DNA of 64,000 nucleotides. It comes from Neofusicoccum parvum (taxonomy: Eukaryota > Ascomycota > Dothideomycetes > Botryosphaeriales > Botryosphaeriaceae). Of this stretch, positions 1-10,838 are shown piece by piece (positions within the stretch are counted from its first letter, which is position 1; every line of letters begins with the position of its first letter). Position numbers and translations under genes: made by a program. The notes under the pieces are model-generated. The model made no database searches. It saw only the letters and a list, made by a program, of their open reading frames with translations, and had not been told where the DNA came from. The stretch covers positions 620,001 to 684,000 of the forward strand of contig CP087220.1 in the NCBI GenBank assembly GCA_020912385.1, in the 5' to 3' direction.

Positions 1-392
1 CGGCCATTGTTGACATGTCGTAAGACGCAACGCAAGAGGCTTGGTTTGGCAGCCAGAGACGTCTTAGCGCCCAGGGATAAGCATGAGGCGCCAGACCAAT
101 GGGAATAGTCTACAGTTCTGCTCTCATCTCTTCTCCCGCCATGTGGATAGCCATAGTGTCGGCACTAACACCGCTAACAGCCCTGGAACCTTCCGGGCCG
201 GCACTCTGCCGTGCCATCTGCGCAGAGCTTGACAGTCTCTCCTCTCCCCACAAACACGCGTACAAACCCCGCAAATCTGGGGATCGGATACTCTGAGTAA
301 TCTATATCCGGTTGCTCAACTGTGCTCGTTTCGAAACTTCCATCTTTAGAACACCTTAGTGTTCTAAGCCCATCCCTCCGTTACTGTTCATC
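1..392. other. Intergenic, left edge
   Basis: No gene recognised. It holds the presumed promoter of the transporter that starts at 393. A 65-codon reading frame from 99 shows no family features and is not called. Confidence 0.5.
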
Positions 393-2444
393 ATGACTAC
401 CATCAGAACACCCCTCGAGAAAATTGATGTGGAGAGCGGACCAGCGGAGAAACGAGACATCGTCCAAGAGGAATATCGTGCTGGGAGTAGAGGCATGAGT
501 CCAGAAGATGAAGAGTTTCTCTCCAGCTTCCCGGAAGATCAGAAGAAAAAGGCAATACGGAAGGTATTTTCTCTGCGTGCCTACATGCTACATTGAATCA
601 AAGATGATGAGAAAGAGGCTAACGTTGGTTCTGGGTGTTGTAGGTAGATGTACGAAGTCATACAATCTTACTACGTCCTGCAAAAGCTGACGATCGTCCA
701 GCGACGACTCATCCCAATGTTGCTGGTGTTATATCTCATAACATACATCGACAAGACTAACATTGGTGAGCGCCTGAGCATCGAACATGAGCGTCGTGAG
801 ATCAAAACGCTCACAATAATAGGAAATGCCAAAATCGAGGGCCTTCTTCCGAGCCTCAACATGAGCGGCACACAATACAACATCGCCTTGTCCATCTTCT
901 TCATTCCCTACGTTTTAGCCGGTAAGTAATTCCGGAAAGGTGTGAATCTTATGCTGAGAGTATCAGAGGTACCTAGCAACATGATTCTGGAGCGTTTCAC
1001 TCGGCCTTCCATATACCTCGGAACGATTGTGCTCTCCTGGGGCATCATTATGACCTGCACTGGGATAGTCCAGAACTTTGCCGGTCTAACGATCATCCGA
1101 TTCTTGCTCGGTCTCTTTGAGTACACTCCTCCTCACCATTTCTGCATCTCAAGTTTTTCTATCGGCTGACGTAGTCTTGCAGAGCCGGCTTTTTCCCTGG
1201 CGCTATCCTGCTTATCTCGAAGTGGTACCTGCCTGGGGAGACTCAGACGCGGATTGCCCTCCTTTACTCCTCGGCTGCATCTGGAGGCGCTTTTTCAGGC
1301 CTCCTCGCGTTCGGCCTTGCCAAAATGGATGGTATCGGAGGCCTGGATGGTTGGAGATGGGTACGTGTTCTTTGTTGACATTGACTCCATCTCCTCAGGA
1401 CGCATATATTTCAGAGGTAAATTATGACTGATCCTCTGGTAGATATTCATCATCGAGGGGCTCATAACGGTCTTCATGGCTGTGATGTGCTTCTTCTTTC
1501 TTATCGATTCCCCCGCTCTATCCTCCCGCTGGCTCTCATCCGACGAGATCCGCTACCTCGAGCTCCGCCAACACGCCAGACGAGCGCAAAGCCGCCAGTC
1601 TTCCAAGAAGAAGACAGTGCACTGGGATGCACTATGGGCGGTCATGACGGACTGGAAGATCTACCTGTTGATCCTGGTCAACTGGTCCAACGCGGTGCCC
1701 AACTATATAAGTAACCCTTTGTGTACTACATGAAATCTCACAAACATACTAACTTTTCATACGCCCTCAAGTTCACGATGCCGCAGATAATCAAGAACAT
1801 GGGCTACACGTCGGCCACGGCACAACTGCTGACCATCCCGCCCTACGCGGCTGGCGCCCTGGCAGCCTATGCCTTCTCCGTCTTCGCAGACCGGTACTCG
1901 TGGCGCATGCCATTCATCGTCGGCCCGCAGCTGTCGCTAGTGGTCGCCTTTTCAATCCTCTTCACGAAGTCAGCGGACATCGAGGATAACGTGGCGCTGT
2001 GTTACTTCGCGGTCTGCCTCGCCTGCTTCGGGTAAGCTCTAAACTCCCGTTCTCCATCCTTCAGTGCCACTAAAAACTAAATTCTCCGCCCGCAGAATGT
2101 ACCCGATCCTCCCAGGTGTGAATGCCTGGAACGTGGCAAACCTCGCCGGGCCGGAGAAGCGCTCGATCGGCATCGGCTGGCTGATCTGTGCTGGCAACAT
2201 CGGCGGGGTCATCGGCAGCTACATCTACGTTGAGGACGAGGCGCCCAGGTACCCCACAGGGTATGGCACATCGTTTGCGTTTGCGTCGGCGGGCATTCTG
2301 GCGTGCTTCGCGCTGGAGTATACGTTGTGGACGATTAACAAGCGCAACGAGAGGTTCACAGAGGAGCAGATTCGGGCACAGTACTCGGACGAGGAGTTGG
2401 AGAGGATGGGGGATAAGAGCCCGCTGTACAGGTATGCGCTGTAA
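393..2444 (+). CDS. MFS transporter, anion:cation symporter (allantoate/nicotinate permease-like) family
   Basis: Probable plasma-membrane permease of the Dal5/Tna1-like family; the substrate cannot be read from sequence. Nine exons: 393-563, 644-649, 702-765, 823-921, 967-1120, 1183-1360, 1443-1694, 1772-2031, 2096-2444, giving 510 residues. After a short hydrophilic N-terminus come the family hallmarks: KVDRRLIP before TM1, then YIDKTNIGNAKIEG, YVLAEVPSNM, LFEAGFFPGA, a long central loop, and a second half with LLTIPPYAAG and the C-terminal LTIxNKRNERF. The 6-nt second exon (Val-Asp) is inferred because it restores the conserved KVDRRL stretch and both flanking introns have good branch points. 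The 1694/1772 junction is the weak point: the best donor by family alignment (1711) is out of frame, and the in-frame donor at 1695 drops four residues. The start ATG is the first in frame. Confidence 0.85.
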
Positions 2445-2983
2445 GAGGACTTACGACGTAATGACTATTAGGTCATGAAGATTTGGACATGATCAAAATA
2501 TGAGATTCACTATCTGAAGCGTGGGATGCCTTGTTGGATAAATGATACGTGTTTGATGCACTTCTTTCAGCTCTGCCCGGCTATAGGGGGAAGCCATAGC
2601 TGGCGACTAGATCAAAGTAGAAACAGACATTGAGAGAACTGATCTATTTCAGCAGAGTGCCTGAGCGCGGAGGATTGAAGCATTTTCCCGGATGCACAGG
2701 TCCCTCAGAGCATGCACCGCTGTCTATCCGAATGCTTCTATCTTCTAAAGATTTGAAAATGAGGTGCAAAGGCTTTTTCTGGCTGGAATCTGACCGGAAA
2801 CTCCGCTGGCGCGCAGACCCCGCACGCGGGAGCCGCGGAGCCGGAAAAAAGGGCTGATCCCCCACAAAAACGCCTCCATAAAAACACCCTTTTCCGCCGC
2901 CTCCTGCAACGCATTTCTTGGCTTCTCCGGATTCTCGGATCACAGCACAACGCACCCTCTACCAGATCTCGGGAATCGCGTCC
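2445..2983. other. Intergenic between transporter and regulator
   Basis: 3' flank of the transporter and promoter of the Zn2Cys6 gene. It contains one imperfect inverted repeat (2671-2746), listed separately. Nothing else recognised. Confidence 0.5.
2671..2746. repeat. Short inverted repeat of the dispersed GAAGCAT family
   Basis: Left arm 2671-2699 and right arm 2720-2746 share GAAGCATT...CGGAT in inverted orientation, with a 4-nt insertion in the left arm. It resembles the arms of the better preserved copy at 13886-14032. It lies in the promoter region of the downstream regulator gene. Confidence 0.4.
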
Positions 2984-5265
2984 ATGGATGGGACCCACCG
3001 GCAAGATGCAACCATTTCCGCGCCGTCGGTTTCGGAGCCGTCGCCGGCCACATCATCACAAAGGAAGCGCAGTTTGGCCTCATCCCCGGCAACTCCCGCC
3101 ACTGAAGCGGCTGGAAATCGGCGGAGGGCCCCGAAGGTCAGCCGTGCGTGCGATCTGTGCAAGGTGAAGAAGGCAAGATGTTCAGGCACACGGCCCTGTA
3201 GCAACTGCACCAAGAAGGGCTTTCGCTGTGTGTACAATGCCGAGTATAGGCGAGGGAGACCGCCGACCCCGCCGCCCGGAAGGTCCGCGGAGGTTTCAGA
3301 GCGGCCTGGAGTGGATGCATACATGAGGCAAGTCTCCAAATAGCAACAAAGCGCTCTTTAGTGACCAGTGGCTCGCGCAGAACACCTTCTGCAACAACCG
3401 AGGGCAGCGCGGCATACATGCCAGTGGAAGTCGAGCGCGCCAGTACTATCCCAGTGGAGAGCGGAACATCTCGAGCTTCGCCAGATCTGGAGATGGCCGA
3501 GATTGCGGGCCAGTACTTTGACCCAACGTCCGGCCTCACATTTCTCCACAGAGCATGGAGAAGGCTCTCGGCCCAGAGAGGCCAGGCTGTGCCCGATCTC
3601 CTGAACGGCGCCGAGAAGAGCCAGCGGCTTGTGAACGCGGGGGACAAGCCGTTTCACGTTAGTGATGAGGGCTCAACACCGATTCCCGACAGATACACGG
3701 CAACGGGGCTGATGACGTTTTATTTCGATGTCTGCGTCGTGACTTACCGCTTTCTCCACCGGCAAACGGTAACCAGCTGGCTTGAAACGGCCCTTAGCAA
3801 CGCCGAACACAACCTACCAATCTCGCATGGCCTTGGAAACGCAAAGGTAGGAGCTTTGTTTACTATATTTGCCATTGTCGCACTCCGGCAAGAGAAGCTG
3901 CGGAATTCCCTTGACGACGGAGCCTGGTCCTTGCAGAGCAGTGACGAGTTCTTCTGCGCCGCTTCCAGCCTTATTGAAGCCGAGACGGGACTACCTAGGC
4001 TAGAGTCAGCACAGGCAAGGCTTTTGCAAGTTTTGTATCTCCTCCAGACCACGCGCATGAACCAGGCATGGTACGTGTTCGGCAACACGCTCCAGATCAT
4101 CTCAGCCCTGGGCCTGCACCGACAAGCAGGAAGGAAACGGAACAGCACCATAGCAAAGAGCGCCCCGTCAGACTACATCCACACCCAATGCCGCAAGCGC
4201 ACGTTCTGGGTAGCCTACACGATCGACCGCTACCTCAGCGTGGTCCTCGGCCGGCCGCGCCACCACCACGACGACGACATCGACCAAGACTTCCCCGACC
4301 TTGTCAACGACGAAGACATGACGGCCGACGGCCCCTCGGCCTCCGAGCCCCAGGAAGACTGCCACGTCGAAGCGCTCGTCCTCCACGCGAAGCTGGCCCA
4401 GATCATCGGCCGCACCTCCCACGACGTCTACGCCACCACCAAGCACCTCTCCACCCCGTGTCGCCTCGCCGCCGCCCACCGCGTCGCCGCCGATCTGGCC
4501 GCCTGGCGCGCCGCCCTGCCGCACCACCTCGGCCCCGCCATCCGCCCCAAGACGCTGGCGCCCGCGTTCCGCCGCCAGGCGGCGGCGCTGAAGCTGGCGC
4601 ACGCGCACGCGGTGATGCACGCGAGCCGGCCGTTCCTGCTGGGGCACCGAGAGCCGGGCGAAGAGGGGGCGGCGGCGGCGGCGGGGAGCGTGGTGGAGGA
4701 GTGCCTGGGAGCGGCGAGGACGGCGCTGGAGGCGGTCGAGGGGATGGCCGGGGACGGCGAGTGCTTCCACGCGTTCTGGTGGACGGGGTACGTGACGTTC
4801 GTGGCGCTGGCGGTGGTGTACGTGTGGGGCATCCAGCGGCGGATGATGGGCGAGCGGGAGCGCGGGCTGGGCGGGCTGGGCGAGCTGGCCGAGAGGTGTC
4901 GCGGGAGGTTGGCAGCGGCGACGGTGGCGGATTCGCCGAACAGGAGGTATGGAGTTATTCTGGAGGAGCTGCGGTTGGAGGCGAGGCAGCTGGCGGCGAG
5001 GGGCGGTGGCGGTGGTAGGACGCAGATGGAGGAGGCGGGCTGCAACAGTGCTTTGGACGGCGACGCGGCTGTGAGGCAAAGTGGGTTTGATGGGAGGGAG
5101 AATACAGTGTTGGGCGAGGTGCTGTCGGAGCAGAGTGACGCGGGCTTGTACGGTATGCAGAATCCGCTGGGAGATTGGGAGACGGCCGATTGGCTGGATT
5201 TGGACTCATCGGTGAGCGCAGTGTTGCCTGTGGATGCCACGATCCTGTATGCTTACGGAATCTGA
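2984..5265 (+). CDS. Zn2Cys6 fungal transcription factor
   Basis: Nuclear DNA-binding regulator. Exons 2984-3327 and 3369-5265 give 746 residues. The binuclear zinc cluster has cysteines at about 56, 59, 66, 72, 75 and 82 (C-X2-C-X6-C-X5-C-X2-C-X6-C), followed by a basic RRGRP linker. The middle region carries the fungal-specific transcription factor domain: ALGLHRQAGRKR, then CRKRTFWVAYTIDRYLSVVLGRP and an acidic DDDIDQDFPD segment. The single intron needs a GC donor (GAG|GCAAGT) and is only 41 nt; this is the only splice found that restores frame. ATG 2984 is chosen because the open frame further upstream has only a TTG. An Ala- and Arg-rich, very GC-rich stretch (4400-5000) produces long false frames on both strands. 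It may regulate the adjacent transporter, but that is only proximity. Confidence 0.85.
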
Positions 5266-5948
5266 CAGGCATTTGGGCCTTTCTTTGATTTCAGTGGTTC
5301 GCCGGTGCTGTAGCATTTCGTGATGGTGGTTGACAGATGGCTGGGTTGGTGGGCGAACAGCCAAGGATATGGGCCTTCACAGAGTGCAAGTAAGCCCCCG
5401 GTGTCTTTGTTCTCTCGTGTCTTTTCACTGAGTGGCCAGCCGCGATGCGGGTCCGCGGGGCTCGCTCTTGCCGTTTCCTTTTAAGTGACTGTAGGAAGGA
5501 AGTAAGCAACAGCCCCACCTTCCAAATACTCTCTGACTTCCGCACATTTCGCCAATTTTGGCCGTGAGATACACAAATGAGAAGAATATTACTGCATTGG
5601 GAAGCTGTAGGTCTGGCCGTGGAAGATGATTGGCGGGCAACAAAGGAAAAGCAGGAGCGATGGCCGTCCAGATGCGGAGCGGCAGTCAACAAACCACCCG
5701 GCCGGAGCGACACTCACATTGCCTCGACAATCACCATCCCACAAAGCTGGCACTTCTGCCGGCAATGACGTCAAGCGAGGCCGCTGCGGCGGCCATAAAG
5801 CTCCCCTCCACTGGCCTGTCTCGACACTTCTTCTCCCACCCACACACCAGACCTTCGTTCCACCACTTTGCTGCTCAACGCGAGCTCCAGTCATTCGTTC
5901 AGACAGACCAACCGTCGTTCATTACAACCCAGTCGTTCATTCGCAGCC
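5266..5948. other. Intergenic, promoter of secreted protein
   Basis: No gene recognised. The last 150 bases are pyrimidine-rich, as is common just upstream of fungal start codons. Confidence 0.5.
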
Positions 5949-6813
5949 ATGGTTGCCATCCAATCCCCCATTCTCGCGCTCTCCGCGCTTCTCCTCGCTC
6001 TTCTTGCCGTCACCGTCTCCGCCGCCCCGGCATCCTCCCTCGAGAGACGCGGCTATGCGGCCTTCGACGGCTTCTTGCGCGTCATGAACAAGGACTCGCT
6101 CCCGTGGTACAAGCCTTACGCCACCACCGGCGCCAACATGGCAGTCGTCAACACCCCGGTCGGATACAAGTGCTTCAAGGGCCAGTCGGCGCTCCTCCCC
6201 TACGTCAGCGACTGGAAGAGCTTCGACATGCTCTGGTCCATAAACCTTCCGCTCCTTAGTGCCAAAAACTCTGCCGCCAACAACGCAATCATCCGCCAGA
6301 AAATCCTCCAGATCGCCTCCGAGACCAACGTCGATGCCCGTATGATCCTCTCCATGATCATGCAAGAGGAAAGCCCCCCTCCCCGCCATCGAAACACCTT
6401 CACACTAACCTCCCTCACAGTCAAGTGGCCAGCTCACCGTCGGCTGCACCGGCGACAACAACGTCAACTGCGGCATCATGCAAGCTGCGCCTGGCTCCGT
6501 CTCCTTCAATCCTTCCAACCCGTCTGCCTCGATCGACCAGATGATCCGCAACGGCGTGCTCGGCACCCCGGGCAGCTGGCCCAATGGCGGCCCCGGCTTC
6601 GCGTGGCTGTTCGACGGCGCCGGTGGCCAGGCGTGGTTCGGCATTGGGGGTGGTGGCAAGCCGTACCGCGCTCTGCGCGCCTACAACACCGGCAAGGTGC
6701 CCAATCAGGGCAACCTTGATGCCACGGGCGGCGCGGGAACGGTCTCGTACGTCAATGATATTGCGAATAGGCTGATTGGTTGGAATGGGAGGAACAGAGG
6801 GTGCGGATACTAG
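5949..6813 (+). CDS. Secreted lysozyme-like (lytic-transglycosylase-fold) protein with an abnormal splice donor
   Basis: Predicted extracellular protein of 270 residues if exons 5949-6368 and 6421-6813 are joined. A signal peptide covers roughly residues 1-24 (hydrophobic core then VSAAP), followed by a Kex2-like LERR site near 34. The motifs ESSG (Glu 140) and GIMQ (158-161) have the spacing of the catalytic Glu and the G-[IL]-[MLV]-Q motif of soluble lytic transglycosylase/lysozyme-like folds; this assignment is inference from motifs. The C-terminal part is Gly-rich with GxWPNGGPGF. The exon 1 donor reads GAG|GAAAGC instead of a GT or GC donor, while the acceptor (branch CTAAC, then CTCACAG) is normal. 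One T-to-A change would explain it. The gene may use a rare GA-AG intron, be damaged, or carry a sequence error. Confidence 0.7.
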
Positions 6814-8019
6814 ATGTGTTTGGCGGGTGGAGAGAAGGCCCGTCTAGGGCGCTTACGGAACTAACGATTATTTGATGGTGTTTCCGGGGGGCTTTACATG
6901 ATATAGAATTGGCTTTGGGCGAGCATGGGCTCGCCATCTCTTTTACGGTAGATACATTTGGACTGAACAGGGTCATAGCATGGCCACTTATTTGCTCGTC
7001 AACATGCTCCACATATCAAGCTTAAGTGTCAGCTCTAGTTACACGAGTGATTAGAATTACCTAGTCCGATCAAGGATATGTGAGTATCTATATCACCTCT
7101 GTGGTGTCTATGGTGTTATGAAGTCTTTCCTCACCGGGTGCCGTAGACGTCAGTACTCCCTCTCCGGCAGCATCTACCATTGTCGTGATTTACAGCCAAC
7201 CGTAGTCCATCTGAGAAATACAAACGTCTTCCCTGGTCTCAATAGTATGCAACAAGCGAAGTTCATTATTTTTATTATTTCTATGCCGACGCAACGGTAC
7301 GGACGAAGAAGCAGTCTCAAACACCTACCCAACCGGAGCCACCTTCTCATAAGACCTGAGGCCACTGCCATTGCTTCTCTCATAGATGCATTTTGACTTG
7401 CCCAAATGTGGCCCTGCCGCCTACAATGCTATTGGAATGGTGCATCGTTCTGAACAACCGATTTCGCTGCTGGGCTTGGCTTCACACGATGCGTGGATAC
7501 TTTTACAAGCCGGGTTTCCGTTGATAGGCTGCGATATCCGAACTTCTCCTTTCCTCCCCGCCGTAAGAGTTCAACGGTAGTCATGGCTAGCATGTAGCAT
7601 AATGGCGGTTTCTGATTCGATGACTACACCCCACAAGACAACCCCGCAACATGTGGAGCCGCAACCTCCCCGCTATACGAGATTTCCACAAGCCCACTCC
7701 TGGTGCGATTGTCTACTTCGTGCTACACACCAAAGCCTAATGTGGCTAGGCTCCCAAGCCTTAATGCCGCTGCCAATTCAGACTGAGGATGTCCACATCC
7801 CGTTCGTGTCGATTCTTGGAGCCGATAGGGCAACGCAGCTGCAACACCCTCGGTAAACTGTAGCTCGCTCTGCGAAGGATACTTGTACAAACTTATAAAC
7901 TCGGAAATGCACAAGAATGCCTCTGTAAATCGCTAGCTACTCGTCTTGCCGGTCACGACTATTTTGCACTTCATTTTCCTCCTTCAACACCATCTCCCCA
8001 AGCTTTATCTACGACGCCC
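6814..8019. other. Intergenic, no gene seen
   Basis: About 1.2 kb. Short open frames (7118-7396, 7602-7856) lack signal peptides, family motifs or consistent splicing and are not called. Confidence 0.5.
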
Positions 8020-9716
8020 ATGACAGTCCTACCCCCAAGCACCCCGCAGGGCGGCATCGAGCCGACCCTCTCGCTCCCACCCCTCCGCACCCTCCTCTGG
8101 GCCACCACCGCCCTCCTCCTCCTCATCCACGTCCTCCAAGTCCGCCCACCTCACACCACCCCCTCACCACCGCATCAGCTGACCACCTCTCCCCCAGACC
8201 CTCCGAACCGCCTACCTGACGCCCATCCGGCGCGTCCCCGGCCCGTGGTACGCGGCGCTGACGCACCTCCCGCTCAAGTACGCGACGCTGCGCGGGCGGC
8301 GGCTGCACCACATCCACGCGCTGCACGGGCGGCACGGGCCGCTGGTGCGCGTCGCGCCGACGGAGCTGGCGGCCGCGGCGCCGGCCGACTTCCGCGCGGT
8401 GCACCGCGTGGGCGGCGGCTTCGTCAAGGCCGAGTGGTACGGCCGGTTCCGCAACAGCGCCATCGACGACGTCTTCTCGCTGCGGGACGCGCGCGCGCAC
8501 GCCGCCCGCCGGAGGATGCTGGCGCGCGCGTTCGGCAAGGGCGCGCTGAGGGCCGCGTGGGAGGGCGTGGTCAGGAGGAGGGTGGAGCGCGCGGTGGGGA
8601 GGGTGAGGGAGGAGGCGGTGAGGGAGGGCGGCGCGGGCGGCGCGGACGTGTACAAGTGGTGGACGCTGATGACGGCGGATGTGATTGGGCAGGTGGCGTT
8701 TGGGTGCGATTTCGGGCTGGTGGAGCTGGGGAAGGTAAGTGGCGATGGTGGTAGGGGTGTGGTGAGGTGGTGTTTGCTGATGTGATGGACGCGCAGTACA
8801 CTCCGGAGATGGAGGATTTCGAATTGGCGGCCGCGGTGGGGGCATTCAGGGCGGAGTTTACGTGGCTGCATGACTTTCTGCAGTGGCTGCGCCTCCCCGG
8901 GTTGAGGTACTTCGCCGAGGCGTCTGAAAGATTCATGAACTATGCGAACGTGGCCGTGGCGAATGCGCGGGCGGGCAATATTGGGACCAGCAACATCTTC
9001 AACGCGGTGCTCGCCGAGCACGAGAAGGATGCTGCTGCGATGGACGACATGACCATCAAGTGCGAGGCCGTCGGGCTCATCGCTGCTGGCTCCGGCACGA
9101 CGGCCGTGACGCTGACTTACCTGGTGTGGGCGGTGCTGAGCCGGCCGGACCTGCAGAAGAGGTTGGAGGACGAAGTCGGCGCGCTGGAGGAGCTGTCCGA
9201 TGTGCAGCTGGAGGAGCTGCCGCTGCTGAACGCTATCATCGACGAGTCGCTTCGGGTCTACGGTGCTGCTCCGGGGAGCTTGCCGCGGGTTGTGCCCGAA
9301 GGCGGCGCTACGCTGAGCGGATACTACGTACCTGCCGGGACGACGGTGAGCACGCAGGCGTACTCGATACACCGGGACGAGGAGGTGTTTCCGGACGCTG
9401 AGAAGTAGGATCTGCTCCACATCGATGGAGACATCCCGCGCTGACGCTATCCAGGTTTGATCCCGACCGCTTCCTCACCGATCCGGTCCTTGCGGAGAGG
9501 CAGAGGGCTGTGATGAATCCATTCGGCGGCGGAGCGCGCACGTGTCTCGGCGTTCATCTTGCAAGAATGGAGCTCCGGCATGCTGCAGCGTTCTTCTTCC
9601 GGGAGTGCAGGGGAGCAACGCTGGCGGCTGAGACGACGGAGGAGAGCATGGAAATCACGCATCATTTCCTGATTGCGCCGGCTGCGAGGAAGTGCAACGT
9701 TTGTATCAAGGCGTAG
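8020..9716 (+). CDS. Cytochrome P450 monooxygenase
   Basis: Microsomal haem-thiolate monooxygenase, substrate unknown. Exons 8020-8139, 8198-8734, 8797-9404 and 9455-9716 give 508 residues, in the family's normal range. Residues about 22-40 form a single N-terminal membrane anchor. Then VPGPWYAAL, the C-helix region, the I-helix AAGSGTT (315-321), ExxR as ESLR (369-372), FDPDRF in the PERF position (423-428), and the haem-binding FGGGARTCLG with the axial Cys near 452. The acidic residue usual in the I-helix signature (A/G)GX(D/E)T is Gly here. All introns have GT..AG ends and CTGAC-type branch points. It is 2.5 kb upstream of an O-methyltransferase, so the two could act in one pathway; nothing proves this. 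Confidence 0.93.
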
Positions 9717-10292
9717 AGCCCTAGTCAGGTCAATGCATTGAGAATGATGGCGTGAGACATGAGGCGCCATGTGACGTCTGTGCCGGCAGCGAGAGGGAGC
9801 TGTGTGTGTCGAGGCTGGACCTGCGTGGCACCGACACCGAGAGGGAGCCGTGGTGTTGGTGTGTCGAGGTTGGACCGGAGAGATGGGGGCCAACCGGTGG
9901 CGGCCCGTGCGTGCTTCCCTGTCCAGACGCGGGCCAAGCCAACGCGTGGGTAAACAACACGGTGGCGGCGTGACACTGCCCTTCCACCGTCTCACTCTCC
10001 CGCCTCAAACCCCCGGAATCGCCACCGCAGATCCACGCATCTCAGCTGCTTTGCTCCGAGATCTCTGATCGACTCAGGCGATGGCGCTGAAGAGTGGAGC
10101 AATGCACTACCTGATTTCCCTGTTGCCTGTGCCTTGCATGCGCGTTTACGAGCACTTACCATTCCAGGAATCGCCTCTTGAATCCAACTGAAATCCTGAC
10201 ATAAGCGCTCCGCAGCTCGTATTCGATATGGATCCAGATATAATCCTCGATCCTCCCGGCCTTGGGAGAGCATCGCGTCCACCACATTCGCA
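9717..10292. other. Intergenic with an imperfect direct duplication
   Basis: No gene. An imperfect direct repeat follows the P450 stop: a GAGAGGGAGC...GTGTCGAGGYTGGACC segment occurs at 9791-9821 and again, with a 7-nt insertion, at 9839-9876. Confidence 0.5.
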
Positions 10293-10838
10293 ATGCTCAT
10301 CAGGATCCTCACTCTCGTCGGTGCTGCCGCTGCCCTCGCAGCTCCCGCTCCTCAGGCCGGCACCGGATCAGAGTCGCCAACACTCAACTCCACAAAGCCG
10401 TTTGAGATCGAGCGCCTGTACATGTCAATGGACAGTGTTTGGGATACCTCGACCGGCACCGACGTCAAGATCTCCATCACCGATCCCAACTCAGGCGTCA
10501 GCACCATCTGCGACACCTCCGACGTCCTCGCCAACACCGTCTACTCTTGCGAAAGGGATCAGACCAGCTGGACCTTCAACTATGACTTTTCGAAGCTGAG
10601 CATAGAATGGGCCTGGAAGTTGGGGTAAGCAAGGACAGGATGTGGCTAAGAGCAGAGTGCAAGCTGATGGTCTGAACTTAGTGAGTTTGTTCCCGACTCG
10701 GAGACGCACTACATTGGCAACGGCACTGCCGCCGTCAGCTGGAATTGCGCGAGCTCTGGAAGCAACGGGCAACAGTGCTTTGCAAACAACTTCAATGTTC
10801 CGGTTCAAAAGCTCAGTGCCTGGCGCGTGGGGCGCTGA
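10293..10838 (+). CDS. Small secreted protein, AA1-like (Alt a 1-type fold) candidate
   Basis: Extracellular protein of 162 residues from exons 10293-10624 and 10682-10838; the intron has a GTAAGC donor. A signal peptide covers about residues 1-17 (ALAAPAPQ). The mature part has two NxS/T sites and the Cys-containing segments STICD, YSCE, WNCAS and QQCFA, typical of small disulphide-stabilised apoplastic proteins. The FEIERLYM opening, the TSWTFNYDF segment and the four-cysteine spacing resemble AA1-like (Alt a 1-related) domains; this family call is tentative. The role is unknown; effector-like or cell-surface functions are possible. Confidence 0.7.

Noticed and set aside
4068..5018. Long plus-strand frame of 316 codons, Arg/Pro/Gly-rich, with minus-strand companions at 4168-5079 and 4428-5240
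   Set aside because: Shadow frames of the GC-rich Zn2Cys6 coding region; composition is that of out-of-phase translation.
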